Positions 27,186 through 36,721 of a stretch of 64,000 nucleotides of DNA are shown one piece after another. Source of the stretch: Comamonas sp. JUb58 (GTDB taxonomy: Bacteria > Pseudomonadota > Gammaproteobacteria > Burkholderiales > Burkholderiaceae_C); NCBI RefSeq assembly GCF_004364775.1, contig NZ_SOAL01000014.1, forward strand, positions 62,001 to 126,000. Direction: 5' to 3'. The notes below the pieces were generated by a model that saw only the letters and a program-made list of their open reading frames with translations, was not told where the DNA came from and made no database searches. Both the position numbers and the translations under genes were made by a program. Each line of letters starts with the position of its first letter. Positions within the stretch are counted from its first letter, which is position 1.

Positions 27186-28316
27186 TTAGCCTGCCAAGGT
27201 CGGGTAGTCGGTATACCCCTTCTCGCCACCGCCGTAGTAGGTGCTGTTATCGCCCTCGTTCAGCGCTGCGCCACTGCGCAGGCGCTCCACCAGATCCGGG
27301 TTGGCGATGTAGGGGCGGCCAAAGGCGACGATGTCGGCCTGGCCGCTGGCCACCGATTTTTCGGCCAGTTCGCGGTCATAGCCGTTGTTCACCATCCAGG
27401 CCGCCTTGCCGCCAGCACGGCGGTATTCCGCCTTGAAGGCTTCGTAGTCGAAGGGCCGGCCTTCCACTTCACGCGGGCCACCGGTGGCGCCCTCGATCAC
27501 ATGGATATAGGCGAGGCCCAGCGGTGCCAGCTGGTGGGCCAGGTAGGTGAACAGGCTTTGCGGATCCACGTCGTCAATGCCGTTGGCGGGGGTGACTGGC
27601 GAGAGCCGGATACCGACGCGGCCACGGCCCACCGCATCGATCACCGCGCGGGTGACTTCCAGGGTCAGGCGGGCGCGGTTTTCGATCGAGCCGCCGTAGT
27701 CGTCGCGGCGCGCATTGGCGCCGGTCTTCAGGAACTGGTCCAGCAGGTAGCCATTGGCACCATGGATCTCGACGCCATCAAAGCCGGCGGTCTTGACCGC
27801 ATTGCGGGCAGCGGCGGCAAAGCTGTGCACGATGCCTGGGATCTCCTCGGCATCCAGCGCACGGGGCTCGGAGGTCGGCTCAAAGCGGCCTGCGCCGGTA
27901 GCGGGGTCGATCAGGAAGGTCTTGGTCTTGGCGGTGATGGCCGAGGGCGCCACCGGGGCCTGCTGGTCCGGCTGCAGCAGGCGGTGCGAGACACGGCCCA
28001 CATGCCACAGCTGGCAGACGATCTTGCCGCCCTTGGCATGCACCGCCTTGGTCACCTGGCTCCAGCCGTCCAACTGGTCCTGCTCGTAGAGGCCCGGCAC
28101 ATCGGCGTAGCCCTGGCCTTGGTGGCTGATGGCGGTGGCCTCGGTGATCAGCAGCCCGGCGCTGGCGCGCTGGGCATAGTAGGTGGCGGTCATCGGCTTG
28201 GGCACGGCATTGGGCGAGCGGTTGCGGGTCAGCGGGGCCATCGCGATGCGGTTGGTCAGGGCCAGATCACCGACCTGAACCGGGTCGAACAGGCTGTGGG
28301 TGGGGGCAGTTGTCAT
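27186..28316 (-). CDS. nemA: Old yellow enzyme-family alkene reductase (NemA-like)
   Basis: FMN-dependent NADPH oxidoreductase of 376 residues which reduces electrophilic alkenes, N-ethylmaleimide and nitro compounds. It has the family features: NRIAMAPLTRNRSP, CQLWHVGRVSH, GFDGVEIHGANGYLLDQFLK (catalytic His-x-x-Asn pair), RRDDYGGSIENRARLTLEV, GRVGIRLSP and FGRPYIANPDLVERL (phosphate site). A typical length for the group. It diverges from serA. The nemA symbol reflects similarity in motifs; several paralogues exist in this family. Confidence 0.88.
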   Translation of the reverse strand: MTTAPTHSLFDPVQVGDLALTNRIAMAPLTRNRSPNAVPKPMTATYYAQRASAGLLITEATAISHQGQGYADVPGLYEQDQLDGWSQVTKAVHAKGGKIVCQLWHVGRVSHRLLQPDQQAPVAPSAITAKTKTFLIDPATGAGRFEPTSEPRALDAEEIPGIVHSFAAAARNAVKTAGFDGVEIHGANGYLLDQFLKTGANARRDDYGGSIENRARLTLEVTRAVIDAVGRGRVGIRLSPVTPANGIDDVDPQSLFTYLAHQLAPLGLAYIHVIEGATGGPREVEGRPFDYEAFKAEYRRAGGKAAWMVNNGYDRELAEKSVASGQADIVAFGRPYIANPDLVERLRSGAALNEGDNSTYYGGGEKGYTDYPTLAG

Positions 28317-28629
28317 GCAAAACTCCTTGCGGTTGTGTCACAGAATCACCCGCTTTTTGTACCACGCAGCACAGCCCTTTGCAGGCCAGGGTTGAAGCCC
28401 GGCCGCTGTCGGCGAAGCACCTGGCTGCTGGAAACCCAAGCAAATCAAGGGTTTCAATGCTGCAAAGCAGCATTTACAGCTAGATGGCCTTGGCCGCCCG
28501 GGTACTAGGGTCAACCCGACAACACGTAATGGCAAAGGTTCTGCGCCATGATCGACCCCGGTCTGCTAGCTGCCGATCGCAGCCGTGTGGGCAGACCGCT
28601 GTCGTTTGTGAAAGAGAAAGCGCGCATTC
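28317..28629. other. Intergenic region between divergent nemA-like gene and serA
   Basis: About 310 bases without a convincing gene. It must contain the promoters of both flanking genes. I see no riboswitch, no clear repeat, and only short hairpins such as GCTGCAAAGCAGC near 28459. AGAGAAAGCGCGC precedes serA without a strong ribosome-binding motif. Confidence 0.5.
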
Positions 28630-29859
28630 ATGACCAAAACATCGCTGGATAAATCGAAGATCAAGTTCTTGCTGCTCGAGGGCATCCACCCTTCCGCACT
28701 CAAGGTGTTGCAGGCGGCGGGCTATACCCAGGTCGAGGCGCTGACCGGCGCCCTGGAGGGGGAAGAGCTCAAGCGCAAGATCGCCGACGTGCACTTTGTC
28801 GGCATCCGCTCCCGCACGCAGCTGACGGCCGATGTGTTTGCCGCGGCCAACAAGCTGGTGGCCGTGGGCTGTTTTTGCATCGGCACCAACCAGGTCGATC
28901 TGAATGCGGCGCGTGAGCGCGGTATTGCGGTCTTCAATGCGCCCTTCTCCAACACCCGCTCCGTCGCTGAGCTGGTGCTGGCCGAAGCCATCCTGCTGCT
29001 GCGCGGCATCCCCGAGAAGAACGCGGTATCGCACCGTGGCGGCTGGAAGAAAAGCGCCGACAACTCCTTCGAGATCCGTGGCAAGACCCTGGGCATCGTC
29101 GGCTACGGCTCCATCGGCACCCAGCTGTCGGTGCTGGCCGAAGGCCTGGGCATGAAGGTCGTGTTCCATGACGTGGTCACCAAGCTGCCGCTGGGCAATG
29201 CCCACCAGGCCGCCAACCTGACGGCCCTGCTGGAGCAGTCCGACATCGTGACCCTGCACGTGCCTGAGCTGGCCTCGACCCACAACATGATCGGCGCTGC
29301 CCAGATTGCAGCGATGAAGGCTGGCAGCATCCTGATCAATGCCTCGCGCGGCACCGTGGTGGATCTGGACGCGCTGGCCCAGGCGCTGAAGGACAAGAAG
29401 CTGCTGGGCGCGGCCATCGACGTGTTCCCGGTCGAGCCCAAGAGCAACAAGGACGAGTTCCAGTCGCCGCTGCGTGGCATGGACAACGTGATCCTGACCC
29501 CGCACATCGGCGGCTCGACCATGGAAGCCCAGGCCAATATCGGCCTGGAAGTGGCAGAAAAGCTGGTCAAGTACAGCGACAACGGCACCACCACCTCGGC
29601 GGTCAACTTCCCCGAAGTGGCCCTCCCCGAGCACCCGGGCAAGAACCGTATCCTGCACGTGCATGAGAACCGCCCCGGCATCCTGTCCGCCATCAACCAG
29701 GTGCTGGCCGACAACGGCATCAACATCGCCGGCCAGTACCTGCGCACCGATGAAAAGGTGGGCTATGTGGTGATCGATATCGACCAGGAATCGTCTGCGC
29801 TGGCGCTGGAGAAGCTGGCCCAGATTGCCGGCACCATCCGCTGCCGCGTGCTGTTCTGA
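28630..29859 (+). CDS. serA: D-3-phosphoglycerate dehydrogenase
   Basis: First enzyme of serine synthesis, oxidising 3-phosphoglycerate with NAD. 409 residues, the length of the E. coli enzyme. N-terminal substrate domain with FVGIRSRTQLTADV; NAD domain with LGIVGYGSIGTQLSVLAEGL (GxGxxG) and the catalytic LINASRGTVVDLDAL, GAAIDVFPVEP, PHIGGST (His-Glu pair); C-terminal ACT domain from about residue 340 (RILHVHENRPGILSAINQVL), which in the E. coli type binds serine for feedback inhibition. A single gene with strong downstream hairpins. Confidence 0.96.
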   Translation: MTKTSLDKSKIKFLLLEGIHPSALKVLQAAGYTQVEALTGALEGEELKRKIADVHFVGIRSRTQLTADVFAAANKLVAVGCFCIGTNQVDLNAARERGIAVFNAPFSNTRSVAELVLAEAILLLRGIPEKNAVSHRGGWKKSADNSFEIRGKTLGIVGYGSIGTQLSVLAEGLGMKVVFHDVVTKLPLGNAHQAANLTALLEQSDIVTLHVPELASTHNMIGAAQIAAMKAGSILINASRGTVVDLDALAQALKDKKLLGAAIDVFPVEPKSNKDEFQSPLRGMDNVILTPHIGGSTMEAQANIGLEVAEKLVKYSDNGTTTSAVNFPEVALPEHPGKNRILHVHENRPGILSAINQVLADNGINIAGQYLRTDEKVGYVVIDIDQESSALALEKLAQIAGTIRCRVLF

Positions 29860-29864
29860 TGCGG

Positions 29865-29906
29865 CATCCACCGCACAGCGGCCCAGCGGCGCCGGTGCGG
29901 TGGATG
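29865..29906 (+). repeat. Perfect 12-bp inverted repeat after serA
   Basis: CATCCACCGCAC and GTGCGGTGGATG flank an 18-base GC-rich loop, starting five bases after the serA stop. It has no T-run of its own and lies just upstream of the intrinsic terminator; it may stabilise the 3' end or pause transcription. Confidence 0.6.
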
Positions 29907-29922
29907 GCTTTAGACACCCAAG

Positions 29923-29945
29923 AAAGAGGCTTATGCCTCTTTTTT
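29923..29945 (+). terminator. Intrinsic terminator of serA
   Basis: Stem AAAGAGGC / GCCTCTTT with a TTAT loop and a following run of T residues: a classic rho-independent terminator. Confidence 0.88.
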
Positions 29946-30052
29946 CTTAGCCGCTGTTGGCATATCGATGCATGAAATGCGTCGTTGTGGCGGCGCGGGC
30001 CCCTGCCTAGCATGAAGGCTTCCACCTGATTGCCAGCCCACGAGGAGCGCCC

Positions 30053-31009
30053 ATGAATGCCATCACCAATGTTCGCCACCTGAGCCCAGCGGCCGATGCC
30101 GCTGCCGCTACTACCCTGCACATCGAGCCCCTGGCGGGCCGCATTGGTGCCGTGGTGCATGGCGTGTCGCTGTCGGGGGCGCTGGAGCCCGCGCTGTTTG
30201 CCCATATCAAGGCCGCGCTGCTGCAGCACCGGGTGATTTTCTTCCGGGGCCAGCAGCACCTGGATGACGCCAGCCACCAGGCCTTTGGCCGCTTGTTTGG
30301 CGAGATCGAAGCGCACCCCACCGTGCCCGCACCCGATGGCACGGCCTTCCTGGAACTCAACTCCCAGCATGGTGGCCGGGCCGATTCCTGGCACACCGAT
30401 GTGACCTTCAAGGCGGCCTTCCCCAAGGTCTGCGTGCTGCGCGCGGTGACCTTGCCCGGCCATGGTGGCGACACCGTCTGGGCCAATACCGTCGCCGCCT
30501 ATGAAGGCCTGCCCGCGCCGCTGCAGCAACTGGCCGAGCAGCTCTGGGCCGTGCATGGCAATGACTACGACTATGCGGAGAACTTCCGCCAGAACACAGC
30601 CGCCAGCCAGAACGAGACGCAGGGCCGCGCCAGCTACCGCAAGGTGTTCACCAGCAAGACCATCGAGTCCGAACAACCGCTGGTGCATGTGCATGCTGAA
30701 ACGGGCGAGAAGGCACTGCTGCTGGGCCACTTTGCCAAGCGCATCAAGGGCCTGCGCAGCAATGAGTCTGCGGCCTTGCTGCAGCTCTTCCATGAGCGCA
30801 TCGTGCGCCTGGAAAACACCGTGCGCTGGCACTGGCAGCCGGGCGATGTCGCCATCTGGGACAACCGCGCCACGCAGCACTACGCCGTCAATGACTATGC
30901 CGATGCCCACCGCGTGATGCGCCGGGTGACCGTCAGCGGCGATGTCGCGACCTCGGTCGATGGCCGTACCAGCGTTGACCTGACCGTGCGCGAGCCCGCC
31001 GCTGCCTGA
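30053..31009 (+). CDS. TauD/TfdA-family dioxygenase (AtsK-like)
   Basis: Fe(II)/2-oxoglutarate-dependent dioxygenase of 318 residues. Iron ligands are His114 and Asp116 in SWHTDVTFKA and His276 in NRATQHYAVNDYADAHRVMR, whose last arginine binds 2-oxoglutarate. The block LPGHGGDTVWANTVAAYEGL and the overall spacing resemble alkylsulfatase AtsK and taurine dioxygenase TauD, which release sulfite or sulfate from organosulfur compounds. The ribosome site GAGGAG is good. A complete CUT1-type ABC importer follows about 100 bases later on the same strand, so the two may act on one imported compound. The substrate is inferred from family only; 2,4-D-type TfdA activity is less likely. Confidence 0.85.
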   Translation: MNAITNVRHLSPAADAAAATTLHIEPLAGRIGAVVHGVSLSGALEPALFAHIKAALLQHRVIFFRGQQHLDDASHQAFGRLFGEIEAHPTVPAPDGTAFLELNSQHGGRADSWHTDVTFKAAFPKVCVLRAVTLPGHGGDTVWANTVAAYEGLPAPLQQLAEQLWAVHGNDYDYAENFRQNTAASQNETQGRASYRKVFTSKTIESEQPLVHVHAETGEKALLLGHFAKRIKGLRSNESAALLQLFHERIVRLENTVRWHWQPGDVAIWDNRATQHYAVNDYADAHRVMRRVTVSGDVATSVDGRTSVDLTVREPAAA

Positions 31010-31106
31010 ACCCGGACCGGGCTGACGGCCTGGTCCACCCCCCGACTAGCCAACACCCGCAGCGCAGGCGGCAATGAATGCCTGCGCCCGCAAAAGAAGA
31101 CTCTCC

Positions 31107-32471
31107 ATGACCCGAACCACCTACCATTACGAAGGCGGCCTGCTGGTGCCGCGCCGCAAGCTGCTGGTCTCTGCACTGGCGGCCGGTGCCGGCAGCGTGC
31201 TGGGCTTTCCGGCACTGGCGCTGGACAGCAAGCCGCTCAAGGGCGTGACGCTCAATACCTCGCTGTACAGCTCGCCGTATTCCAAGCTGCTGCGGCCCTG
31301 GATTCCCGAGTTCGAGGAGGCGACCGGCGCCAAGGTGAACTTCGACACGCCCGGCTTTCCGGTTTACAACCAGCGTGCCGACCTGGAGTTGTCCACCAAG
31401 GGTGCGGCTTTTGATGCGGTCAATGTCACCTTCATCTATTCGAGCCGCTGGATCAACTCGGGCTGGCTGACGCCACTGGATGGCTATATCAACGACCCGA
31501 ACAAGACGCCGGCGGGCTTTGACATCCGCGACTTTCTGGAAGGCGCACTGGCGCCCGAGCGGGGCCGCGATGGCCAGCTCTATGGCATCCCCTGGCAGGC
31601 CGAGGTCACGATTGCAGCCGCATCGCGCTTTGATGTGCTCAAGCAGTCGGGTCTCGCCTTTCCTGATACGACAGACGCCTGGCTGGACGCCGCCAAGCTG
31701 CTCAACCGCAAGGAGCGTGCGGCCGGCTTTGTCACCGACAACCACTATGGCTGGACCTTTATCCCCTTCCTGCAGGCCTTTGGCGGCGATGTGTTTCGCA
31801 AGGCGCCCGATGACCTGTTCCCGACCCTGGACAGCCCTGAAGCGATTGCGGCGGCCGACTACTTTGCCCGCCTGCTGCGCGAGTACGGGCCCGACGGTGT
31901 GGTCTCCTACACCTCGGACCAGGCCGTGCAGTCGCTCAAGGCCGGGCGCAGCCATTTGAGCGTGCAAGGCCAGATCAACCTCTCGCAGCTGGCCGACAAA
32001 TCCAGCAGCAAGGTGGCGGCATCGGCCGCCTGGGGTCAGGTGCCCAAGGGCGTCGCTGGTCGCTTTCCGGGCACCGCCATCCATGGCTGGGGCATCCCGG
32101 TGGGCAGCAAAAACAAGGATGCCGCCTGGCAGTTCATCCGCTGGGCGACGTCCAAGGAAACCTTGCAGCGTGCCGTGGCTGCCGGCTATGGCTCGCCCAC
32201 ACGCCGCTCGGACATCGACTCGCCCGCCTACCGCGATCGCCAACGGGTCAACGGCTATGACATCGCCTCGCTGGTGACCGCGTCGGTGGACCTCTCGGCC
32301 AAGCAAGGCCATATGAAGTACCGCACCGTCGCTGCCTACCCGCAGGTGGACCAGCAGATCAACAAGGCCATCGAGTTGATCGTGACCGGCCAGCGCACGC
32401 CCGAGCAGGCGATGAAGCAAGCGCAGACCGCATCGATTGCCGAGCTGCGCCGCGCTGGCGTCTCGGTCTGA
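31107..32471 (+). CDS. CUT1-type ABC importer, substrate-binding protein
   Basis: Exported solute-binding protein of 454 residues in family 1 (carbohydrate). It starts with a twin-arginine-like signal (PRRKLLVSALAAGAGSVLGF). Family features: RPWIPEFEEATGAKVNFDTP, DAVNVTFIYSSRWINSGWL, GIPWQAEVTIAAASRFDVLK, and the C-terminal GWGIPVGSKNKDAAWQFIRW and GYGSPTRRSDI. The ATG at 31107 is preferred to one at 31074 because it places the signal correctly. Two permeases and an ATPase follow. Substrates of this class are sugars, glycosides or glycerol phosphates; the AtsK-like enzyme upstream hints at a sulfated or sulfonated carbohydrate. Confidence 0.88.
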   Translation: MTRTTYHYEGGLLVPRRKLLVSALAAGAGSVLGFPALALDSKPLKGVTLNTSLYSSPYSKLLRPWIPEFEEATGAKVNFDTPGFPVYNQRADLELSTKGAAFDAVNVTFIYSSRWINSGWLTPLDGYINDPNKTPAGFDIRDFLEGALAPERGRDGQLYGIPWQAEVTIAAASRFDVLKQSGLAFPDTTDAWLDAAKLLNRKERAAGFVTDNHYGWTFIPFLQAFGGDVFRKAPDDLFPTLDSPEAIAAADYFARLLREYGPDGVVSYTSDQAVQSLKAGRSHLSVQGQINLSQLADKSSSKVAASAAWGQVPKGVAGRFPGTAIHGWGIPVGSKNKDAAWQFIRWATSKETLQRAVAAGYGSPTRRSDIDSPAYRDRQRVNGYDIASLVTASVDLSAKQGHMKYRTVAAYPQVDQQINKAIELIVTGQRTPEQAMKQAQTASIAELRRAGVSV

Positions 32472-32490
32472 TCCACAAGGGAACGCAAGC

Positions 32491-33483
32491 ATGCCGCCCA
32501 CTGCATCCCTCGACGCCGGGCCCGCAGGCGCCTTGCCGCTGGCCAGCCCGGCCCAGGGCAAGCCGGCGCCCGCTGCACGCAACCGGCCGCACCACTGGCA
32601 GCGCGAATCGGCAAGGGCCTATGGCCTGGGCCTGGCACCGGCGCTGGTGGTGCTGGCCGCCATCACCCTGCTGCCACTGATCACCTTGGTGGTGGTGAGC
32701 CTCACCCCGCTGAGCCTGACCGACCCGGCAGCCACCTTCCATTTTGATCAGCCCGCTGGCAACTATGCGCAGCTGCTGCAGGACCAGCGCTTTCTGGATT
32801 CGCTTTGGGTGCAGGCCAAGCTCTCATCGGTGGGGGTGCTGCTGCAGCTGCTCGTTGGCCTCGGCCTGGCCTTGCTGCTGCATGGCGAAAGCCGGCTGCT
32901 GGCGGGCTTGCGCACGTTCTTCCTGATCCCCATGGTGCTGCCGCCGATTGTGGTGGCCCTGGTCTGGAAGATCATCTACACGCCCGACATCAGCCCCCTG
33001 CATGCGCTGCTGGAGCAGTGGGGCTGGCCTGTGCGCTCGCTGATCGCCAACCCCGACACCGCGCTGTGGGCCATTGTGGCGGCCGATGTCTGGCAGTGGT
33101 TTCCGTTCACGATGCTGATGGTGCTGGCGCAGCTGCAGATGGTGCCGCGCGACCCGGTTGATGCCGCGCGCATCGATGGCGCCAACCGCTGGCAGGTGTT
33201 TGTCTACATCGTGCTGCCCTATCTGCAGCGCACCCTGGTGGTCTGCGCGCTGTTCCGCTTGATCGACAGCTTCAAGGCCTTTCCGCTGCTGTATGTGCTG
33301 ACCAATGGCGGGCCGGGCACTGTGACCGAGGTGACCAATTTCTACGGCTTTATCCAGGCCTTCAACTTCTCGTACTGGGGCTATGGCAGCGCCATTGCGG
33401 TGGTGATGCTGGCCATCATCTTTGTGCTGAGCGCGCTGATCAGCCGCCTGGGCAAGGCCAAGGGAGAGCGCCATGCACGCTGA
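32491..33483 (+). CDS. CUT1-type ABC importer, permease (MalF/UgpA-like)
   Basis: Inner-membrane permease of 330 residues. The ATG at 32491 follows AAGGGAA. After a 50-residue cytoplasmic tail there are six transmembrane helices (YGLGLAPALVVLAAITLLPL first) and the cytoplasmic EAA loop VDAARIDGANRWQVFVYIVL that docks with the ATPase. The stop overlaps the next permease start by 11 bases. Confidence 0.92.
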   Translation: MPPTASLDAGPAGALPLASPAQGKPAPAARNRPHHWQRESARAYGLGLAPALVVLAAITLLPLITLVVVSLTPLSLTDPAATFHFDQPAGNYAQLLQDQRFLDSLWVQAKLSSVGVLLQLLVGLGLALLLHGESRLLAGLRTFFLIPMVLPPIVVALVWKIIYTPDISPLHALLEQWGWPVRSLIANPDTALWAIVAADVWQWFPFTMLMVLAQLQMVPRDPVDAARIDGANRWQVFVYIVLPYLQRTLVVCALFRLIDSFKAFPLLYVLTNGGPGTVTEVTNFYGFIQAFNFSYWGYGSAIAVVMLAIIFVLSALISRLGKAKGERHAR

Positions 33484-34339
33484 GACCTGGCACAACGAGG
33501 CTCCCTCGCTGCCCCTGTGGCAGCGCGCCGTGCAGGGCGCCCAGCGCCATCTGCGCAGCAGCGCTGCCGTAGTGGTGCTGGTCCTGGTGCTGCTGCCTTT
33601 TTTGTGGATGCTGCAGATGGCCTTTCGTCCGGCGGGCGATGCGCTGTCGCTGGATCTGGTCTTCAGCCCCACGTTGGAGGCCTTTGCCGGCCTCTGGCAG
33701 GACAACTTTGCCCGCTCCTTTGGCAACAGCCTGCTGGTGAGTGTGCTGTCCACCGGGCTGTCGCTGCTCCTGGGGGTGCCCGCTGCCTATGCGCTGTCGC
33801 GCTGGCGCTTCAAGCAACGACGCCAGGTGGCGCTGTGGGTGTTGTGCACGCGCATGGCGCCGCCCATTGCGTTCACGATCCCGTTCTTTCTGGCCTTTCG
33901 CTGGCTGGGGCTGCTTGATTCCGTCTGGGGTTTGGTGCTGGTCTACCTGACCTTCAACCTGGCCATCGTGATCTGGATGATGCAAGGCTTTTTTGAGGCT
34001 ATTCCCACGGCGCTGGAAGAGGCGGCCTGGATGGATGGCTGCAGCATCTGGTCGGCCTTCTGGCATGTGACCTTGCCGCTGACCCGGCCGGGCCTGGTGG
34101 CCACCGCCGTGCTGTGCTTCATCTTCTCGTGGAGCGACTTTTTCTTCGCACTGATCCTGACCCGCACCCAGGCGGTGACGGCACCCGTCGCCATCGTCAA
34201 TTTTCTGCAGTACGACGGCTGGGAGTGGACCAAGATTGCAGCGGCCGGCACCATGGTGATGCTGCCGGTGCTGCTCTTCACGGTGCTGGTGCGCAAATAC
34301 CTCGTTCACGGCCTCACCGCCGGTGGCGTAAAGGACTGA
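33473..34339 (+). CDS. CUT1-type ABC importer, permease (MalG/UgpE-like)
   Basis: Second inner-membrane permease, 288 residues, with six helices ([20 protein letters not shown] first) and the EAA loop [20 protein letters not shown]. It pairs with the upstream permease. The ATPase gene starts one base after the stop. Confidence 0.92.
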   Translation: MHAETWHNEAPSLPLWQRAVQGAQRHLRSSAAVVVLVLVLLPFLWMLQMAFRPAGDALSLDLVFSPTLEAFAGLWQDNFARSFGNSLLVSVLSTGLSLLLGVPAAYALSRWRFKQRRQVALWVLCTRMAPPIAFTIPFFLAFRWLGLLDSVWGLVLVYLTFNLAIVIWMMQGFFEAIPTALEEAAWMDGCSIWSAFWHVTLPLTRPGLVATAVLCFIFSWSDFFFALILTRTQAVTAPVAIVNFLQYDGWEWTKIAAAGTMVMLPVLLFTVLVRKYLVHGLTAGGVKD

Positions 34340-34340
34340 G

Positions 34341-35432
34341 ATGGCTTCGATTGCATTGAGACAGCTGCGCAAGCATTTCCAGGGGCACGATGTGCTCAAG
34401 GGCATATCGCTCGATATCGCCGAGGGCGAGTTTGTCGCGCTGGTCGGGCCCTCGGGCTGCGGAAAATCCACCCTGCTGCGCATGCTCGCCGGGCTGGAGG
34501 AGGTCAGCAGCGGCCAGATTGTGCTGGGCGGCCAGGTCATCAACGATGTGCCGCCGCGCGAGCGCAATATCGCGATGGTGTTCCAGAACTATGCGCTCTA
34601 CCCGCATATGACGGTGGCCGAGAACCTGGGCTTTGCGCTGAAGTTGCAGCGCCAGGCGCCGGCGGCCATCGCGCAGCGCGTGCAGCAGGTGGCCGAAATC
34701 TTGGGCCTGGAGCCGCTGCTGGGCCGCCTGCCTGCCCAGCTCTCGGGCGGCCAGCGCCAGCGTATGGCCATGGGCCGTGCCATTGTGCGCGAGCCGCTGG
34801 CCTTTTTGTTTGACGAGCCGCTGTCCAACCTCGATGCCAAGCTGCGCGTGCAGATGCGCACCGAGATCAAGGCCTTGCACCAGCGCCTGCGCACCACCAC
34901 GGTCTATGTGACCCACGACCAGATCGAAGCCATGACCATGGCCGACCGCATCGTGGTGATGCGCGATGGTGTGATCGAGCAAGTCGGCACGCCGCTGGAG
35001 CTGTACGACCGGCCGCGCAATGCCTTTGTCGCGCAGTTCATCGGCTCGCCTTCAATGAACCTGATTGCCGCCCGCAGCCAGCAAGCGCAGGACGGCTGGC
35101 AGCTGGTGACTGAGGATGGCCAGCGCCTGCCGCTGCTGCCCGGCCTGCAGGCCCAGGGCGAGCGTGAGCTGTGGCTGGGCGTGCGGCCCGAGCATGTGCA
35201 GCTGGCAGTGGCGCCGCTGAGCGGTGTGGCCACCAGCGCTGCGACCGTCGAGGTGGTGGAGCCCACTGGTGCCGAAACCCAGGTGGTCAGCCACTTTGGC
35301 CAACAGCCGCTGATTTCGACCGTCAAGGAGCGCCTGGCGCTGGCCCCGGGCCAGGCACTGCATTGGCACACGGCGCCGCAGCATTGGCATGTGTTTGACC
35401 GGCAAAGCGGCGAGCGCCTGAACGTCGCTTAA
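34341..35432 (+). CDS. CUT1-type ABC importer, ATPase (MalK/UgpC-like)
   Basis: Cytoplasmic ATPase of 363 residues. Walker [20 protein letters not shown]-loop [10 protein letters not shown], signature [19 protein letters not shown], Walker [16 protein letters not shown] and switch His [11 protein letters not shown]-terminal TOBE/MalK-like regulatory domain starts around residue 235. It completes a four-gene importer; specificity lies in the binding protein. Confidence 0.93.
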   Translation: MASIALRQLRKHFQGHDVLKGISLDIAEGEFVALVGPSGCGKSTLLRMLAGLEEVSSGQIVLGGQVINDVPPRERNIAMVFQNYALYPHMTVAENLGFALKLQRQAPAAIAQRVQQVAEILGLEPLLGRLPAQLSGGQRQRMAMGRAIVREPLAFLFDEPLSNLDAKLRVQMRTEIKALHQRLRTTTVYVTHDQIEAMTMADRIVVMRDGVIEQVGTPLELYDRPRNAFVAQFIGSPSMNLIAARSQQAQDGWQLVTEDGQRLPLLPGLQAQGERELWLGVRPEHVQLAVAPLSGVATSAATVEVVEPTGAETQVVSHFGQQPLISTVKERLALAPGQALHWHTAPQHWHVFDRQSGERLNVA

Positions 35433-35448
35433 TGCAAAACATAAAGCA

Positions 35449-35474
35449 CAAAGGCTCCCAGTTGGGAGCCTTTG
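35449..35474 (+). terminator. Terminator after the ABC importer operon
   Basis: Perfect 12-base stem CAAAGGCTCCCA / TGGGAGCCTTTG with a two-base gap, 16 bases after the ATPase stop and before the convergent nitroreductase; it could serve both. Confidence 0.8.
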
Positions 35475-35493
35475 TATTGGTAGGTGCAGCCGT

Positions 35494-36045
35494 TTAAGCC
35501 AGCGGGCCTGCGCTCAGGATTTCCGACAGCGCCTTACGGGGCGATGGCGTTTCGCGCTCGGCCAGATCGGCCGGCAGGCTGGACTTGTCGCCGCGCTCGC
35601 CGATGGCGACCAGGCATTCGACCTGCCATTGTTCGCCCAGTTGCAGCACCTCGCGTGCGGCAGCCAGCTCGATGCCCGCCATCGCATGCGTGGCCAGGCC
35701 CATCGCATGGGCTTGCAGGGCCAGGTAGCCCCAGGCGCAGCCGGTGTCAAAGCTGTGCATGGCCGATTCGGCCTTGTTCGACAGCACCACCAGCAGTGCG
35801 CCGGCGTTCAGGCACCAGCGGCGGTTGAACTCGTTGGGGATGGTGGAGAACGCTTGCCAGTTGGCATCGCCATTGATTGCATAGGCAAAGTGCCAGGGCT
35901 GCTTGTTGCTGGCCGAAGGGGCCCAGCGTGCGCCTTCAACAATGGTCTCGATGTCCTTGGCCGTCAGCGCCTTGCCGGAGAAGGCGCGGGGCGAGGAACG
36001 GTCCAGAAACTGGGGATGGATGGCATGGGTGGATTGGCGCGTCAT
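35494..36045 (-). CDS. Nitroreductase-family flavoprotein
   Basis: Small FMN-binding oxidoreductase of 183 residues. FMN-contact segments are DRSSPRAFSGKALT (R-S-x-R), ARWAPSASNKQPWHFAYAIN and GYLALQAHAMGLATHAMAG, with the last glycines of the GIEL loop. Members reduce nitroaromatics, quinones or flavins using NAD(P)H. No neighbour points to a substrate. Confidence 0.87.
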   Translation of the reverse strand: MTRQSTHAIHPQFLDRSSPRAFSGKALTAKDIETIVEGARWAPSASNKQPWHFAYAINGDANWQAFSTIPNEFNRRWCLNAGALLVVLSNKAESAMHSFDTGCAWGYLALQAHAMGLATHAMAGIELAAAREVLQLGEQWQVECLVAIGERGDKSSLPADLAERETPSPRKALSEILSAGPLA

Positions 36046-36103
36046 GGTCAGAAGATGAGCAATAGGACCGCCAGCATGCCATATCTACCGGTTTTTTGCA
36101 GGC

Positions 36104-36562
36104 TCAGATTTTCTGCTTGTCGACCAGCTTGAAGGTGCCGGTGGCCAGGCCCAGCAGGTTGCCGGCATCGTCATGCAGCTCGCCCCGCACAAAGGACAGG
36201 CTCTTGCCGCGTTTTTCGCAGACGGCGGTGCAGACCACATCGCCGCTGCCCGGTGCAATGTAGTGGATGGTCAGGTCCACGGTGATGACGCCATAGCGCG
36301 ACGGGTCATGTGCGCGTGCGGCGCAGGACAGGCCCACATCCAGCAAGGTGGCGATGGCGCCGCCATGCATGTCGCCCCGGCTGTTGGTGTACTGCTTCTG
36401 GTAGGGCATGCGCACCCGGGCGCGCTCATTGCCAATCGCCTCGCCCTTGAGCAGAAAGGCCTCAGCCATGGCCATGCTGAGGCCGAAGATCTGGTTGGCC
36501 GGCTCATCCACAGTGTAGGCGGGGATGTCGTTGGCAACAGCGGAGGATGCAGTGGTGGTCAT
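36104..36562 (-). CDS. PaaI-family (hotdog-fold) thioesterase
   Basis: Predicted acyl-CoA thioesterase of 152 residues. The start at 36562 gives MTTTASSAVANDIPAYTVDE. The hotdog helix is NSRGDMHGGAIATLLDVGLS with the catalytic Asp, followed by TVDLTIHYIAPGSGDVVCTA. No phenylacetate genes lie near, so it is a general member of the group. It follows the nitroreductase gene on the same strand with a 58-base gap. Confidence 0.87.
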   Translation of the reverse strand: MTTTASSAVANDIPAYTVDEPANQIFGLSMAMAEAFLLKGEAIGNERARVRMPYQKQYTNSRGDMHGGAIATLLDVGLSCAARAHDPSRYGVITVDLTIHYIAPGSGDVVCTAVCEKRGKSLSFVRGELHDDAGNLLGLATGTFKLVDKQKI

Positions 36563-36721
36563 GGAGCAGGGCGCAGCAGGTGCAAAAGCCAGCATGTTAG
36601 CGGCTAGCGTGCCCGCGCGGGCGAGGTGGCTGACACCTGGGAGTCGCCCAGCGAGCGCGCCCAGCTTCGTTTGCAAAGCGGGGGCTTCGCTTCTGGGGGC
36701 AGCGTTTATCATCGCTGGCGT

